Shown here: one piece after another, positions 44,037-53,369 of the stretch
Position numbering within the stretch: position 1 is the stretch's first letter
How the letters are laid out: the number at the start of each line of letters is the position of its first letter
NCBI RefSeq assembly: GCF_013409935.1
Contig: NZ_JACCCO010000004.1
Span: 1 to 64,000, forward strand
DNA: 64,000 nucleotides
Source: Streptosporangium sandarakinum
Lineage (GTDB): Bacteria > Actinomycetota > Actinomycetes > Streptosporangiales > Streptosporangiaceae
Direction of reading: 5' to 3'
Notes under the pieces: generated by a model
The model's database searches: none
The model's input: only the letters and a program-made list of their open reading frames with translations
Told to the model about the DNA's origin: nothing
Position numbers and translations under genes: made by a program

Positions 44037-44699
44037 TCAGGGCTGGATCACAGCGCGGGAGGAGGCAGCCAGCGCCGGGACGGCCTGCTGCACCGTGAAC
44101 GGCACCGCGTCACCGTCGAAGATGCCCGGCAGTTCGGTCGCGCCCTGCACGACGACACTGCGGTACGTGGAGCTGTTCACCATGTTCGGCCCGCGAAGCT
44201 GCGCCGCGCACAGCAGGCCCGGCATCGCGACGGAGAAGTACGGCAGTTGCGCCACCAGCCACACCACCCGGTCCTCCTCGGCCGCGGCGACCGGCGTCTC
44301 CAGGTTGCCCCACCGCCACCCCGCCACGGTGAACAGCCGCGGCACCTCGGCGCTCGCGCCGCCCAACTCGGCGATGCTGCTGCCGATGTAGACCGCCACC
44401 CGTGACGGCTGGAACGCCTCACCCTGCGCCGGATCGGCCACCGCGACGCCAACCGACGCGATCGACTTACCCGCCGGGAGGATCGCGGTCGCCGCGACCA
44501 GCGCCGGCCCGCTCGGGCTGGTCGTGGTGTTGCACAGGTGCGGCAGAACCGTCGCGGCGGTGAAGCCGTGCAGCGCCGCCTCCCGCAGCCCACCGCCCGG
44601 CACCGGCTCCGGCTCCGGAGTCGGCTCCGGGGTGCAGCAGCAGTTCACGGTGACTGCCACCGGGTCGTCGCTGCCGGAGTTGATCGTGATGTTCGCCAT
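44037..44699 (-). CDS. phage tail-associated protein
   Basis: A 220-residue protein, MANITINSGSDDPVAVTVNC, with GGGAGG 5 nt before the ATG. A Cys-rich spot (NCCCTPEP) and Pro/Glu linker precede a beta-rich domain (AALHGFTAATVLPHLCNTTT, VAVYIGSSIAELGG). Composition fits a capsid- or fibre-decorating structural protein. The specific role is unknown. It follows the coiled-coil fibre gene in the leftward tail module. Confidence 0.6.
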   Translation of the reverse strand: MANITINSGSDDPVAVTVNCCCTPEPTPEPEPVPGGGLREAALHGFTAATVLPHLCNTTTSPSGPALVAATAILPAGKSIASVGVAVADPAQGEAFQPSRVAVYIGSSIAELGGASAEVPRLFTVAGWRWGNLETPVAAAEEDRVVWLVAQLPYFSVAMPGLLCAAQLRGPNMVNSSTYRSVVVQGATELPGIFDGDAVPFTVQQAVPALAASSRAVIQP

Positions 44700-44772
44700 G
44701 GTGCCTCCCATGAAGTGGTGCGCTGGCTGACCCCGGGCTTATACCGGGACCCGGGGGTAAGGGCCAGGCCGC

Positions 44773-45198
44773 TCAGCGGTGCCAGCCGCCTACCACGGCA
44801 ACCGTCGCCGACCCCGAACCGACTTTCGCCTGCACGTCCACCACCTTGCGCGCGCCGAACGCCCACCCCTCCGGCAGGAACCCCGACACCGTCACCACCC
44901 CCGACGCCGTCACGGTCTGAGAGTCGATCTGCGTACCGTCCGCCCGCAGTTGCACCTCGCACGAGGAGGCACCCGACAGGGTGACCGACACATCCACCGT
45001 CACCGAGCTGCCTGAGCGGGGAAACGTTGTCCACGCCATCCTCGTCAGCGTCGTCGACGACGTGCTGGAGGCCGCCGACACGAACGTCACCGACCGCACC
45101 CCGGCCTGCAACTCCAAAGCTTTTACCCGGGCCTGCAAGTCGGAGATGATCCGCACGAGGTCAGCCTGCTGCAGATCACCCGCCGCGATCTTCGTCAT
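44773..45198 (-). CDS. short tail-fibre-like protein with N-terminal coiled coil
   Basis: A 141-residue protein. A helix (QQADLVRIISDLQARVKALE) is followed by a Ser/Thr/Val-rich beta domain (VTVDVSVTLSGASSCEVQLR, VTASGVVTVSGFLPEGWAF). A coiled coil leading into a beta head is usual for trimeric fibres. It lies 13 nt after the large minor tail protein gene. Confidence 0.6.
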   Translation of the reverse strand: MTKIAAGDLQQADLVRIISDLQARVKALELQAGVRSVTFVSAASSTSSTTLTRMAWTTFPRSGSSVTVDVSVTLSGASSCEVQLRADGTQIDSQTVTASGVVTVSGFLPEGWAFGARKVVDVQAKVGSGSATVAVVGGWHR

Positions 45199-45211
45199 AC
45201 CCCCACCCTTC

Positions 45212-47749
45212 CTAGTCGACGGCGACGGTGTGCTCGCCCGTCGTCACGGTCACCAGCTCACCCTCAGTCGAGTCGGGCTGCACCTTCAGGCTGACGATCT
45301 TCATGACCCGGTCCAGGCCCGGGGAGCCGTCCGGCAACGCCGGATACAGGTGATCGGTCACCACGACCCGCGCGGCGCCGCCGAGCTCCCACTGCCACCA
45401 CCGCACATCCGAGGTGATCGCCAGATCGAACTCGAACAACTGCTTGGCACCCGCGGACGCGTCCGATGCCCGCCGCGTCTCGGCGTCCAGCGCCGCCTGC
45501 GAGGTGAGTCCGTCGAACTGCCATGCCTCCTCGATCAGGGGCCACCCGTCCGCCAGCAGATCGTCTCGGGTGACTGACGACAGCATCACTCCGCCGTCCG
45601 GCCGGCGAAGCTGCCCCCACGTCCGCGTCACCAGCCCTCGCCGCGTGGACCGCTTGAAGCGGCGCACGTTGCCGGGGAACTCCAGGGTCAGGCCGGTGTC
45701 GGGTGGGGTGTCTCGGTTGATGCGGCGCAGCACGAACCGGGGCCGGTCGGCGGTGGCGTCCCATGACGGCTTCACCCACCAGTCGAACCCGCCCGGCGCG
45801 GCCGCGACCTCCGCCGCCTTGTCCAGAATCCGCTCGAAGTCCTCCGCCCGATATTCGCGGTCCACCGGCGTCCCGGACCCGGCGACGCCCTCGAAGGTCA
45901 GCCACCGCCGATCCGCGGCCGCCGAAGCGTGCTCCAGCAGCCACGTCACTTCCGTATCCGCCACGGTCGCTATGCGGGGCCCGGTGAACGCGACGTAGCG
46001 GTGCCCGTAGATGCCCACGACTTCCTCCGCGGTGACCTTCAGCACCCCGGTCTCAGAGTCGTAATCCTGCGGGTCGATGATCCGCCCGCCCCACACGAGC
46101 TGTTCACCCCGATACACCATGATCATGGTCCGCTCAGGCCTTGTCGCCGCGGCGACCCGGCCGATGGTGTACGCGGCGTCATACAGCGGGATGTCGGCCG
46201 ACAGGGTGCCGCCGCCGCCCAACGTGACCTCGAACGAGACGTTCTGCAACGGCAGAGAATCGAGCGGCAGGTGGGAGTCCCAGTCGTACAGGACGTACTC
46301 GTACGGCGGCGCCGCCCCGCTCAGGTCGGCCAGCGTGGTGGCCTGGAGCATGACCCGGTTGGAGCGGTTGCCGAGCTCGTCGGTCGCATCGACGCCGACC
46401 GTGTACGCCACCCCGGGGGTGAGGCCGGTGAAGGTGTAGACCCGCGACGGCACTTCCGCGATGCGCAGCCCGCCCAGGTACAGGCCGTACCCGGTGACGC
46501 CGACGTTGTCGTCGGTCGAGGCGTTCCACGCCAGCGTGATCGCGGTCTTCGACGTCGCGACGACCTGCACGCTGCCCGGCAGCGTCGGCGGCGTGGTGTC
46601 GGCCTGGGCCCGCACCGTTCGCGTGCCCTTCGCCGACCGGTTGCCCAGCAGGTCGAGCGCATCGACGCCGATCGTGTAGACCGCGCCGGCCGTCAGCCCG
46701 CTGAAGGTGTACGTCCGCCCGGCCTGCTCAGCCCTCTTCGCCCCGTTCAGGTACACCCCGTACGACACGACCACGGATTGGTCGTACGGGGTGTCCCACC
46801 CGACCGTGATCCTGCCCGCGGCCAGCGCGGTCACCTTGATGACGGGGGTGAGCGGCGGCGTGGTGTCGTTGATCGGCGTGACGACGAGCTCGGCCTTCTC
46901 CGACCGGTTGCCCAGACTGTCGTAGGCGTCGACCTGCACCGTGACCGACACTCCCGGCGTCAGCCCCGAGAACGTCGCCGTGCGGCCGCTCGTGGAGGTC
47001 TTCTCCACCCCGTTCAGGTACGTCGTGTACCCGGCGACCCCGGAGTTGTCGGAGGAGGCATCCCACGCCACCGTCACCGACGTCGGTGTCATGCCCGTCA
47101 ACCGCAGGTTCGCCGGCACCGTGGGCGGCTCAGTGTCCTCCGGCGGCCCGAACAGGCCGAACGCCCACGCGTAGGAGACGCCGGCGTTGCCCGACACCAG
47201 CGCCTGGGAGATCGACACCGACGAGCCGACGTACTCGTTGGCCGAGGTCGAGGACCACACCCGCCGGGCGACGCCGCTTTCGGTCCAGTCGCGCCACGCG
47301 GTGCCCCGGCTGGAGAACCCGCTGGGCCAGTTCGCTGACCCGTTATCGACGTTCGTCACGTACTGGGAGAAGCCGCCCAGCATGACGCAGCCGTCCGGGA
47401 TGTTCGTCACCGACAGCGACATCGATCCCGTCGAGACGCCGCTGCGGGACCCGTGGTAGACCGGCGCGCCCTCCAGCACGTAGATCCAGATGAACAGCCG
47501 GTCGGAGGCGTTGCCCAAGGACACGGTGAAAGATGAGTCACCGCCGCTGGAGACCTTGCTGTAGAGGCGGACGCCGATCGTGTTGGACGCCCATTCGTGC
47601 GACTCGTATCCCGCCGAGACGCTATTCACGCCGGCGTAGGAGAACACGAACGCCACGATCCGTTGTCCGTTCGACGTCGGACTGAACGACACGGTGTGGC
47701 TGCTGGATTGTGTTTGTGTCGCGTACACCTTCTCCTGGACGATGCCCAT
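45212..47749 (-). CDS. minor tail protein with three fibronectin type III domains
   Basis: About 845 residues. Residues 1-205 form a beta-rich domain, then three FN3 domains of about 95 residues each (starting PPTVPANLRLTGM, PPLTPVIKVTALA and PPTLPGSVQVVAT, each ending in GNRS). The C-terminal 370 residues resemble siphovirus minor tail or Tal proteins (VYRGEQLVWGGRIIDPQDYD, LTLEFPGNVRRFKRSTRRGL). ATG 47749 is chosen because upstream codons lack coding character. It is the downstream-most large tail gene. Confidence 0.8.
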   Translation of the reverse strand: MGIVQEKVYATQTQSSSHTVSFSPTSNGQRIVAFVFSYAGVNSVSAGYESHEWASNTIGVRLYSKVSSGGDSSFTVSLGNASDRLFIWIYVLEGAPVYHGSRSGVSTGSMSLSVTNIPDGCVMLGGFSQYVTNVDNGSANWPSGFSSRGTAWRDWTESGVARRVWSSTSANEYVGSSVSISQALVSGNAGVSYAWAFGLFGPPEDTEPPTVPANLRLTGMTPTSVTVAWDASSDNSGVAGYTTYLNGVEKTSTSGRTATFSGLTPGVSVTVQVDAYDSLGNRSEKAELVVTPINDTTPPLTPVIKVTALAAGRITVGWDTPYDQSVVVSYGVYLNGAKRAEQAGRTYTFSGLTAGAVYTIGVDALDLLGNRSAKGTRTVRAQADTTPPTLPGSVQVVATSKTAITLAWNASTDDNVGVTGYGLYLGGLRIAEVPSRVYTFTGLTPGVAYTVGVDATDELGNRSNRVMLQATTLADLSGAAPPYEYVLYDWDSHLPLDSLPLQNVSFEVTLGGGGTLSADIPLYDAAYTIGRVAAATRPERTMIMVYRGEQLVWGGRIIDPQDYDSETGVLKVTAEEVVGIYGHRYVAFTGPRIATVADTEVTWLLEHASAAADRRWLTFEGVAGSGTPVDREYRAEDFERILDKAAEVAAAPGGFDWWVKPSWDATADRPRFVLRRINRDTPPDTGLTLEFPGNVRRFKRSTRRGLVTRTWGQLRRPDGGVMLSSVTRDDLLADGWPLIEEAWQFDGLTSQAALDAETRRASDASAGAKQLFEFDLAITSDVRWWQWELGGAARVVVTDHLYPALPDGSPGLDRVMKIVSLKVQPDSTEGELVTVTTGEHTVAVD

Positions 47750-47824
47750 GATCAGCCCCCTCGGCCGCGCAGCGAAAGCGGCGCTGATCATGGCGAAACG
47801 CCCGGCTAACGTCCCCCAGAAGGA

Positions 47825-47854
47825 CAGACAAGATAAACGCTAAAAGGGCAACGG
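47825..47854 (+). repeat. left inverted repeat of the pentapeptide cassette
   Basis: CAGACAAGATAAACG, a six-base gap, then GGGCAACG. The same order is found, inverted, at 51300-51330, reading inward from the other side of the two pentapeptide genes. The rest of 47750-48130 holds only the conserved upstream block of the first pentapeptide gene. Confidence 0.7.
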
Positions 47855-48130
47855 CCAGTGCCACACGGTCCATTGTGCCGCTTGGTACCGCTAACCGCTG
47901 TCCCGCTGCTCCCCAACCCCGGGGGTCTCAGCGTCGTCGCCGCACTCGGTGCAGGTCTCGATGTGGGCGACCATGGCGCGGATCTGGGGGGCGGTGTAGG
48001 TCACCGGAGCAGTCTGGCCGGCGCGGCCGGCAACCCGCCGAACCCGGCTCGTTTGAGGTGTCCGATCCGCTCCGGTAACGATCGGATACCAGCCGCCTAG
48101 GGGCAGGCGGCGGGCGGATGGAATGGGGGG

Positions 48131-49723
48131 ATGCCGTTACTTCCGTGGCGCCGTGTCCACCGCTCCACCGCCGTGGTCACCGCTTTGCCGGTGATGCGTG
48201 TGCCGCGCTCGGCGGCTTGGTGGATCATTCCAGTGGTCGTGCTGATCGGTGCGGCGGTGGGCGGCACCCTGTGGTGGCTGCTGAACGATCCGGCCTTGAC
48301 CGTCCTAGCTCCGGGGTCGCCCGGATCAGCCGGGGCCGGCGCCACGCGGGGGGAGATCCTGCGCACCGCGCTGGCCGCCGGCGCCGGGGTCGGGGCCACC
48401 GTCACGCTGATGCTGGCGTTCCGGCGGCAGCGGCAGCAGGAGATCGCCGCCGCACACGCCACGCACGACGCCACCGAGCGGCGGGTGACCGACCTGTACA
48501 CCAAGGCCGCTGAGCAGCTCGGCCACGACAAGGCCGCCGTCCGCCTGGCCGGCCTGTACGCGCTGGAACGACTGGCCCAGGACAACCCCGGCCATCGGCA
48601 GACCATCGTCAACGTGATCTGCGCCTACCTGCGCATGCCGTACACCCCTCCTGAGCCCGCGCCCGCCGTTGATCCCGAGCGGGACCGCGGGGAGGCGTTG
48701 CGGGCGGCCCGGCGCCGCTACCGGGCCGCCCGCGCTGGCGTCGTCCTGCCCGCCGACCCCGCGCCGCAGCAGGAGGACGGCGATCGGGAGGGCGAGTTGC
48801 AGGTGCGGCTGACCGCCCAGCGCATCCTGACCACCCACCTCCGCGACGACCGTCCCGCCGGCCGGCGCTCCACCCTCCCGACCCCGCCGATCTTCTGGGA
48901 GGGGATGAGCCTGGACCTGACCGGCGCCACCCTCATCGACTTCAACCTGAACAGCGGCCATGCCACCGAGACCGTCTTCAAGGAGGCGACCTTCATCGGG
49001 GACGCCTGGTTCGACGAGGCGACCTTCACCGAGGACGCCACGTTCACCAGGGCGACCTTCACCGGGGACGCTCGGTTTGACGAGGCGACCTTCATCGGGG
49101 ACGCCTGGTTCCGCGGGGTGACCTTCACCAGGGACGCCGCGTTCGACAGGGCGACCTTCACCGGGGACACCCTGTTCGACGAGGTGACCTTCCCCAAGGA
49201 CGCCACGTTCACTATGGCGACCTTCACCGGGAACGCCACGTTCTACAGGGCGACCTTCGCCAGGAACGCCACGTTCAACCGGGCGACCTTCACCGGGGAC
49301 GCCACGTTCACGATGGCGCGCTTCATCTTGAACGCCTGGTTCGGCGGGGCGACCTTCCCCGGGGACGCCTGGTTCGACGGAGCGACCTTCACCAGGGACG
49401 CCCTGTTCGACGAGGTGACCTTCACCGGGGACGCCACGTTCGACAGGGCGACCTTCACCAGGGACGCCCTGTTCGACGAGGTGACCTTCACCGGGGACGC
49501 CACGTTCAACTGGGCGACCTTCACCGGGAACGCCACGTTCACCAGGGCGACCTTCACCAGGAACGCCCGGTTTGACGAGGCTGTGGTGGTCGATCCGACG
49601 GCCAATCATGTGTGGCCGAAGGGGTGGCGGCTGGAGACGATACCGGAAGGCGCGGCCCGCCTGGTCCGAGAGGAGACAGACGGCGACCCGGCCCCGGGGC
49701 CGACGGGCTGGCGGCACCCCTGA
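48131..49723 (+). CDS. membrane-anchored pentapeptide-repeat protein, copy 1
   Basis: A 530-residue protein. Two TM helices (about residues 28-50 and 75-98), then a conserved cytosolic segment (RRVTDLYTKAAEQLGHDKAA, LYALERLAQDNPGHRQTIVN). A linker leads into about 200 residues of pentapeptide-type repeats (ATFTGDARFDEATFIGDAWF), which form a quadrilateral beta helix. Such proteins can protect gyrase or act as defence or scaffold modules. The partner is unknown here. It is antisense to the surrounding tail genes and has a paralogue directly downstream. Confidence 0.85.
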   Translation: MPLLPWRRVHRSTAVVTALPVMRVPRSAAWWIIPVVVLIGAAVGGTLWWLLNDPALTVLAPGSPGSAGAGATRGEILRTALAAGAGVGATVTLMLAFRRQRQQEIAAAHATHDATERRVTDLYTKAAEQLGHDKAAVRLAGLYALERLAQDNPGHRQTIVNVICAYLRMPYTPPEPAPAVDPERDRGEALRAARRRYRAARAGVVLPADPAPQQEDGDREGELQVRLTAQRILTTHLRDDRPAGRRSTLPTPPIFWEGMSLDLTGATLIDFNLNSGHATETVFKEATFIGDAWFDEATFTEDATFTRATFTGDARFDEATFIGDAWFRGVTFTRDAAFDRATFTGDTLFDEVTFPKDATFTMATFTGNATFYRATFARNATFNRATFTGDATFTMARFILNAWFGGATFPGDAWFDGATFTRDALFDEVTFTGDATFDRATFTRDALFDEVTFTGDATFNWATFTGNATFTRATFTRNARFDEAVVVDPTANHVWPKGWRLETIPEGAARLVREETDGDPAPGPTGWRHP

Positions 49724-49823
49724 GCGGAATACCGGACAGTGTGCAGATACCGTCCGATCCACTCCGGTAACGATCAGATGCCGTCCCGGCGAGGGCGGGC
49801 CGCGGGCGGCTGGAATGGGAGGC

Positions 49824-51221
49824 ATGCCGTTACTACCGTTCCCCCGCTCCACCCCAGTCGATGTGCCTGTCGCCGCGGCGGAGGTGGTTCCGCCGCAGTT
49901 GCGTACTCCCCGGCCGGCCGCGTGGTGGATCGTGCCGGTCACGCTGCTGGTGGGCGGTGTGGTCGGCGGGGTGGCCTGGCTGCTGCTGGGGGCCGGGTGG
50001 AGCGCGGCTGAGGCCACCGCCCGCCAGGGTGCGATTCAGACCGCGTTGGCGGCCGGCGCCGGGGTCGGTGCGGCGGTCACGCTGATGCTGGCCTTCCGCC
50101 GTCAGCGCCACCAGGAGCACGCCGCGCACGTCACTGCCTACCTCGCCGAACGCAACGCCGCGCTGGCCGAGCAGGTGGCTGAGAACACCAAGCACGACGC
50201 CACCGAGCGCCGGGTGACCGACCTGTACACCAAGGCCGTCGAGCAGCTCGGCAGCGACAAGGCCGCGGTGCGGCTGGGCGGGCTGTACGCCCTGGAGCGC
50301 CTGGCCCAGGACAACCCCGGCCACCGGCAGACCATCGTCAACGTGATCTGCGCCTACCTGCGCATGCCGTACTCCCCGCCCGAACCCGTACCCACCTCCG
50401 ATCCCGAGCGGGACCGCAAGGAGGCGTTGCGGGCGGCCCGGCGCCGTTACCAGGCCGCCCGCGCCGGCGTCGCCCTGCCCGCCGAACCCGTGCCGCGGCA
50501 GGAGAACGGCGACCGGGAGGGCGAGCTGCAGGTGCGGCTGACCGCACAGCGCGTCCTGACCGATCACCTGCGCGACTACCGCCCCGCCGACCAGCGCTCC
50601 ACCCTCCCAGCCGCGCCGGCCTTCTGGGAGGGGATGCGACTGGACCTGACCGGCGCCATCCTCATCGACTTCGGCCTGACCAGCGGCCACGTCGCCACAG
50701 CCGTCTTCAGCAAGGCGACCTTCACCGGGACCGCCTGGTTCAGCACGGTGACCTTCACCGGGATCGCCTGGTTCAACGGGGCGACCTTCACCGGGGACAC
50801 CCGGTTCACCGGGGCGACCTTCACCGGGGACACCCGGTTCATCGGGGCGACCTTCACCAGGGACGCCTCGTTCGACGGGGCGACCTTCGCCAGGGACGCC
50901 TCGTTCGACGAAGCGACCTTCACCGGGGACGCCCGGTTCACCGGGGCGACCTTCACCGGGGACGCCTCGTTCGACGAGGCGACCTTCACCGAGGTCGCCC
51001 GGTTCGACAGGGTGACCTTCTCTGGGGACACCCGGTTCGACGGGGGCATCTGGTTCCGCGGGGCGACCTTCACCAAGGACGCCTGGTTCAATGGGGCTAC
51101 GGTGCTCAACCCCGCGAAGCGTCATTCATGGCCGGATGGGTGGCTCGTGAAGATGACGTCGGAGGGAAGGGGCCGCTTGATCCGGAGGGAAGCAGTCAAT
51201 GGCCCGGCCGGGGAGGCCTGA
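49824..51221 (+). CDS. membrane-anchored pentapeptide-repeat protein, copy 2
   Basis: A 465-residue paralogue of copy 1. The N-terminus differs (MPLLPFPRSTPVDVPVAAAE), but the second TM region (TLMLAFRRQRHQE) and the segment TDLYTKAVEQLGSDKAAVRL to ICAYLRMPYSPPEP are almost identical. The repeat tract is shorter, about 135 residues. Upstream and downstream flanks also match copy 1 (see findings). GGGAGG lies just before the ATG. Confidence 0.85.
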   Translation: MPLLPFPRSTPVDVPVAAAEVVPPQLRTPRPAAWWIVPVTLLVGGVVGGVAWLLLGAGWSAAEATARQGAIQTALAAGAGVGAAVTLMLAFRRQRHQEHAAHVTAYLAERNAALAEQVAENTKHDATERRVTDLYTKAVEQLGSDKAAVRLGGLYALERLAQDNPGHRQTIVNVICAYLRMPYSPPEPVPTSDPERDRKEALRAARRRYQAARAGVALPAEPVPRQENGDREGELQVRLTAQRVLTDHLRDYRPADQRSTLPAAPAFWEGMRLDLTGAILIDFGLTSGHVATAVFSKATFTGTAWFSTVTFTGIAWFNGATFTGDTRFTGATFTGDTRFIGATFTRDASFDGATFARDASFDEATFTGDARFTGATFTGDASFDEATFTEVARFDRVTFSGDTRFDGGIWFRGATFTKDAWFNGATVLNPAKRHSWPDGWLVKMTSEGRGRLIRREAVNGPAGEA

Positions 51222-51299
51222 CCGGGGGCGGCGGGCCGGCGGTGCCGCCTCTCAGCCGGATACCGGACAGTGCGTTGGTTCTGTCGCATGTGCCGACTA

Positions 51300-51330
51300 T
51301 CGTTGCCCCCTCTGACGTTTATCTTGTCTG
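51300..51330 (-). repeat. right inverted repeat of the pentapeptide cassette
   Basis: Read on the minus strand: CAGACAAGATAAACG, a six- or seven-base gap, then GGGCAACG. Exact inverse of the element at 47825. Confidence 0.7.
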
Positions 51331-51359
51331 CCCCCGGGCCAGGAGGGGGCGGGAGAGGG

Positions 51360-53363
51360 CTACACCCAGGCGTCGTACGCTTCGACGACCAGCCGCGGCC
51401 CACCGGAAGCGCCCGCGACGGGCTGCCCAGCCACGGTGAGCGTGTTTACCCCGGGCAGCAGCATGAACCACGCCGGCAGGTGCGCCACCGCTGAGCGGCC
51501 CGGCCGGGGCGCAGGGTAGATCTCCGGCGGCACGTACGCCCACACCTGCCGCGTCGCCAGGTCAAATGACAGGCTGTATCGGGGGTCGGCGGGCAGCGAC
51601 GAGCCGGTCATGGCCCGCATCACTGTCCCCGACTCCTGGTGGGTGATCGTCCAGTCCCGCACCGGCCCGTACAACCTGAGCCGCGCGGGAATCTGCGGGT
51701 AGGTGCCCGCCATCGTCAACGTCAGCGACGCCTCCCCCGGCAGGTCCGGCACGACCGCCGATGCCGACACCGGCGCGACGGCGTACCGCCGCGGATCCGG
51801 CGCCTTCAACGTCAGCGCCCACCGGAACGCCACCGTCCCCTCATCGGTGACGCTGACCTGATCGGCCAGGCGGACCCGCGCCTGCCGAGTCCGTAACGCA
51901 TCCTCCACCCGTAGCGTGCCGACCTCCCGCGGCTCCAACACACTCGAGATGCGCCGCTTGGCCGCGAGCATCGCGGCCCGGGACGGTGCGACCGCCACCC
52001 CCTCCAACGTGATCATCCGCGAACCGTACTGGCCGGCGCCCGCCCACGCCCCATCCACGCCGCCCAGCGACGCCGAGCGGGGCCGAACCGGCGGCGTCGA
52101 CGCCCACCCGGAGGCTTTCTCCACCACCCAGTCCACGCCGTAGGCGTCCCGCACGTTTCCCGCCCACGCCCCCACCCGGTAGACGGGCGTGTCGATCGGC
52201 GCGAACGGCGTCGGCGTCGTCGCCACCATGACCGTGTTGTCGGCCGACTCCTGGCCCAGCGCGTCCACCGCGGCGACCCGCACCGCGTACTCCGCGCCGG
52301 CCACCAGGCCCGTGATGGTGTGCCGCCTCGTCACCGGCCCGTCCACCGTGTGGTCCACGCCCGGCGTGGAATGCACCGCCACCCCGTCGACGTCGATCCG
52401 GTAGCCGACCACCCCGAAGTCATCTGTCGAGGCTGTCCAGGCGACGGTGATGGTTTCCTCTCCGGCCGCCGCTGTCACCTCCGGCGTGGTGGGCGGGGTG
52501 TCATCGAGCGTCCGCACCACCAGCTCCGCTGGCGACATGGTGCGCTGCCCGAGCTGGTCAACGGCCGACACCCGCACGGTGTAGGTCGTGTTCTCCACCA
52601 GGCCGGGAAACGACGCGATCCGGGCGGCCTGGTTGGTCGCCACGAGCGTGCCGTCGAACTCGACGTCGTAGCCGGTGACGGGATCCTCATCAGCAGCTTC
52701 GTCCCACGCCACGGCGAACGAGGTGTACGTCAGGTCGGTGATGCGGAGGTTCGGCGGCGCTCCGGGGGGAAGGTCGGGTGCGGTGCCCGCCTCCAGCAGG
52801 GCGGCCGCGGACCGGTTGCCGGAGGTGTCGACCGCGTCCACCTCGACCCGGTACGTCCGGCCGGCGGCCAGCCCGGTGAACGTCCGCGTCGTCCCGGGTT
52901 GGTCGCCGTACGAAACGCCGTCCAGCCGTATGCCGTACCCGGCGACGGCGACGTTGTCGGAGGACGGCGACCACGACACCGTCAGCGTGGTTCTGGTCCT
53001 GCCCGTCACGGCCAGGCCCTCCGGCACGGCGGGGGAGGTCACATCCGGTGTGGTCACCGTGAGCGGCACCCGGTCGGAGCGGCCCTGCTCGGCGGCGGCG
53101 TCCACCTCGACCAGGTAGGTGCGGCCCTCCACCAGCCCCGAGAAGACGAACGTTGTCCCCGTCTGGTCGCCGCCCTGGCGGACGCCGTCCAACCACACCC
53201 CGAACCCGAGTACACCCGCATCCGGGGGCGGGTCCCATGCCACCGTCACCTGCGTCGGCGCGGCCGCGGTCACGCGCAGGTTCACCGGGCCCGGCGGCAG
53301 CGTCGACAGCGGCGGCGCTACGAGCCGCAGCGGGGCGGGGAAAGCCCGGCCGAAACGAGCCAT
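51360..53363 (-). CDS. distal tail (Dit)-like protein with four FN3 domains
   Basis: A 667-residue protein. After a short lead come four FN3 domains (from PPGPVNLRVTAAA, AVPEGLAVTGRTR, APPNLRITDLTYT and TTPEVTAAAGEET). The C-terminal 270 residues are a phage tail component domain: YGSRMITLEGVAVAPSRAAM, REVGTLRVEDALRTRQARVR, ending VVEAYDAWV. It is paralogous to the protein at 54377-56617. The FN3 domains probably bind cell-surface sugars or proteins during adsorption. It ends next to the inverted repeat at 51330. Confidence 0.82.
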   Translation of the reverse strand: MARFGRAFPAPLRLVAPPLSTLPPGPVNLRVTAAAPTQVTVAWDPPPDAGVLGFGVWLDGVRQGGDQTGTTFVFSGLVEGRTYLVEVDAAAEQGRSDRVPLTVTTPDVTSPAVPEGLAVTGRTRTTLTVSWSPSSDNVAVAGYGIRLDGVSYGDQPGTTRTFTGLAAGRTYRVEVDAVDTSGNRSAAALLEAGTAPDLPPGAPPNLRITDLTYTSFAVAWDEAADEDPVTGYDVEFDGTLVATNQAARIASFPGLVENTTYTVRVSAVDQLGQRTMSPAELVVRTLDDTPPTTPEVTAAAGEETITVAWTASTDDFGVVGYRIDVDGVAVHSTPGVDHTVDGPVTRRHTITGLVAGAEYAVRVAAVDALGQESADNTVMVATTPTPFAPIDTPVYRVGAWAGNVRDAYGVDWVVEKASGWASTPPVRPRSASLGGVDGAWAGAGQYGSRMITLEGVAVAPSRAAMLAAKRRISSVLEPREVGTLRVEDALRTRQARVRLADQVSVTDEGTVAFRWALTLKAPDPRRYAVAPVSASAVVPDLPGEASLTLTMAGTYPQIPARLRLYGPVRDWTITHQESGTVMRAMTGSSLPADPRYSLSFDLATRQVWAYVPPEIYPAPRPGRSAVAHLPAWFMLLPGVNTLTVAGQPVAGASGGPRLVVEAYDAWV

Positions 53364-53369
53364 GTCACC

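Noticed and set aside
47752..47873. Possible small membrane protein on the minus strand (VALAVALLAFILSVLLG) upstream of the minor tail gene
   Set aside because: The frame continues into the tail gene in a wrong frame and has no ribosome binding site. Not supported enough to list.
48326..51125. Minus-strand frames with highly periodic GVPGEGRPVERGV-like repeats
   Set aside because: The periodicity is the mirror of the pentapeptide tract on the plus strand, where TM segments and conserved domains are found.
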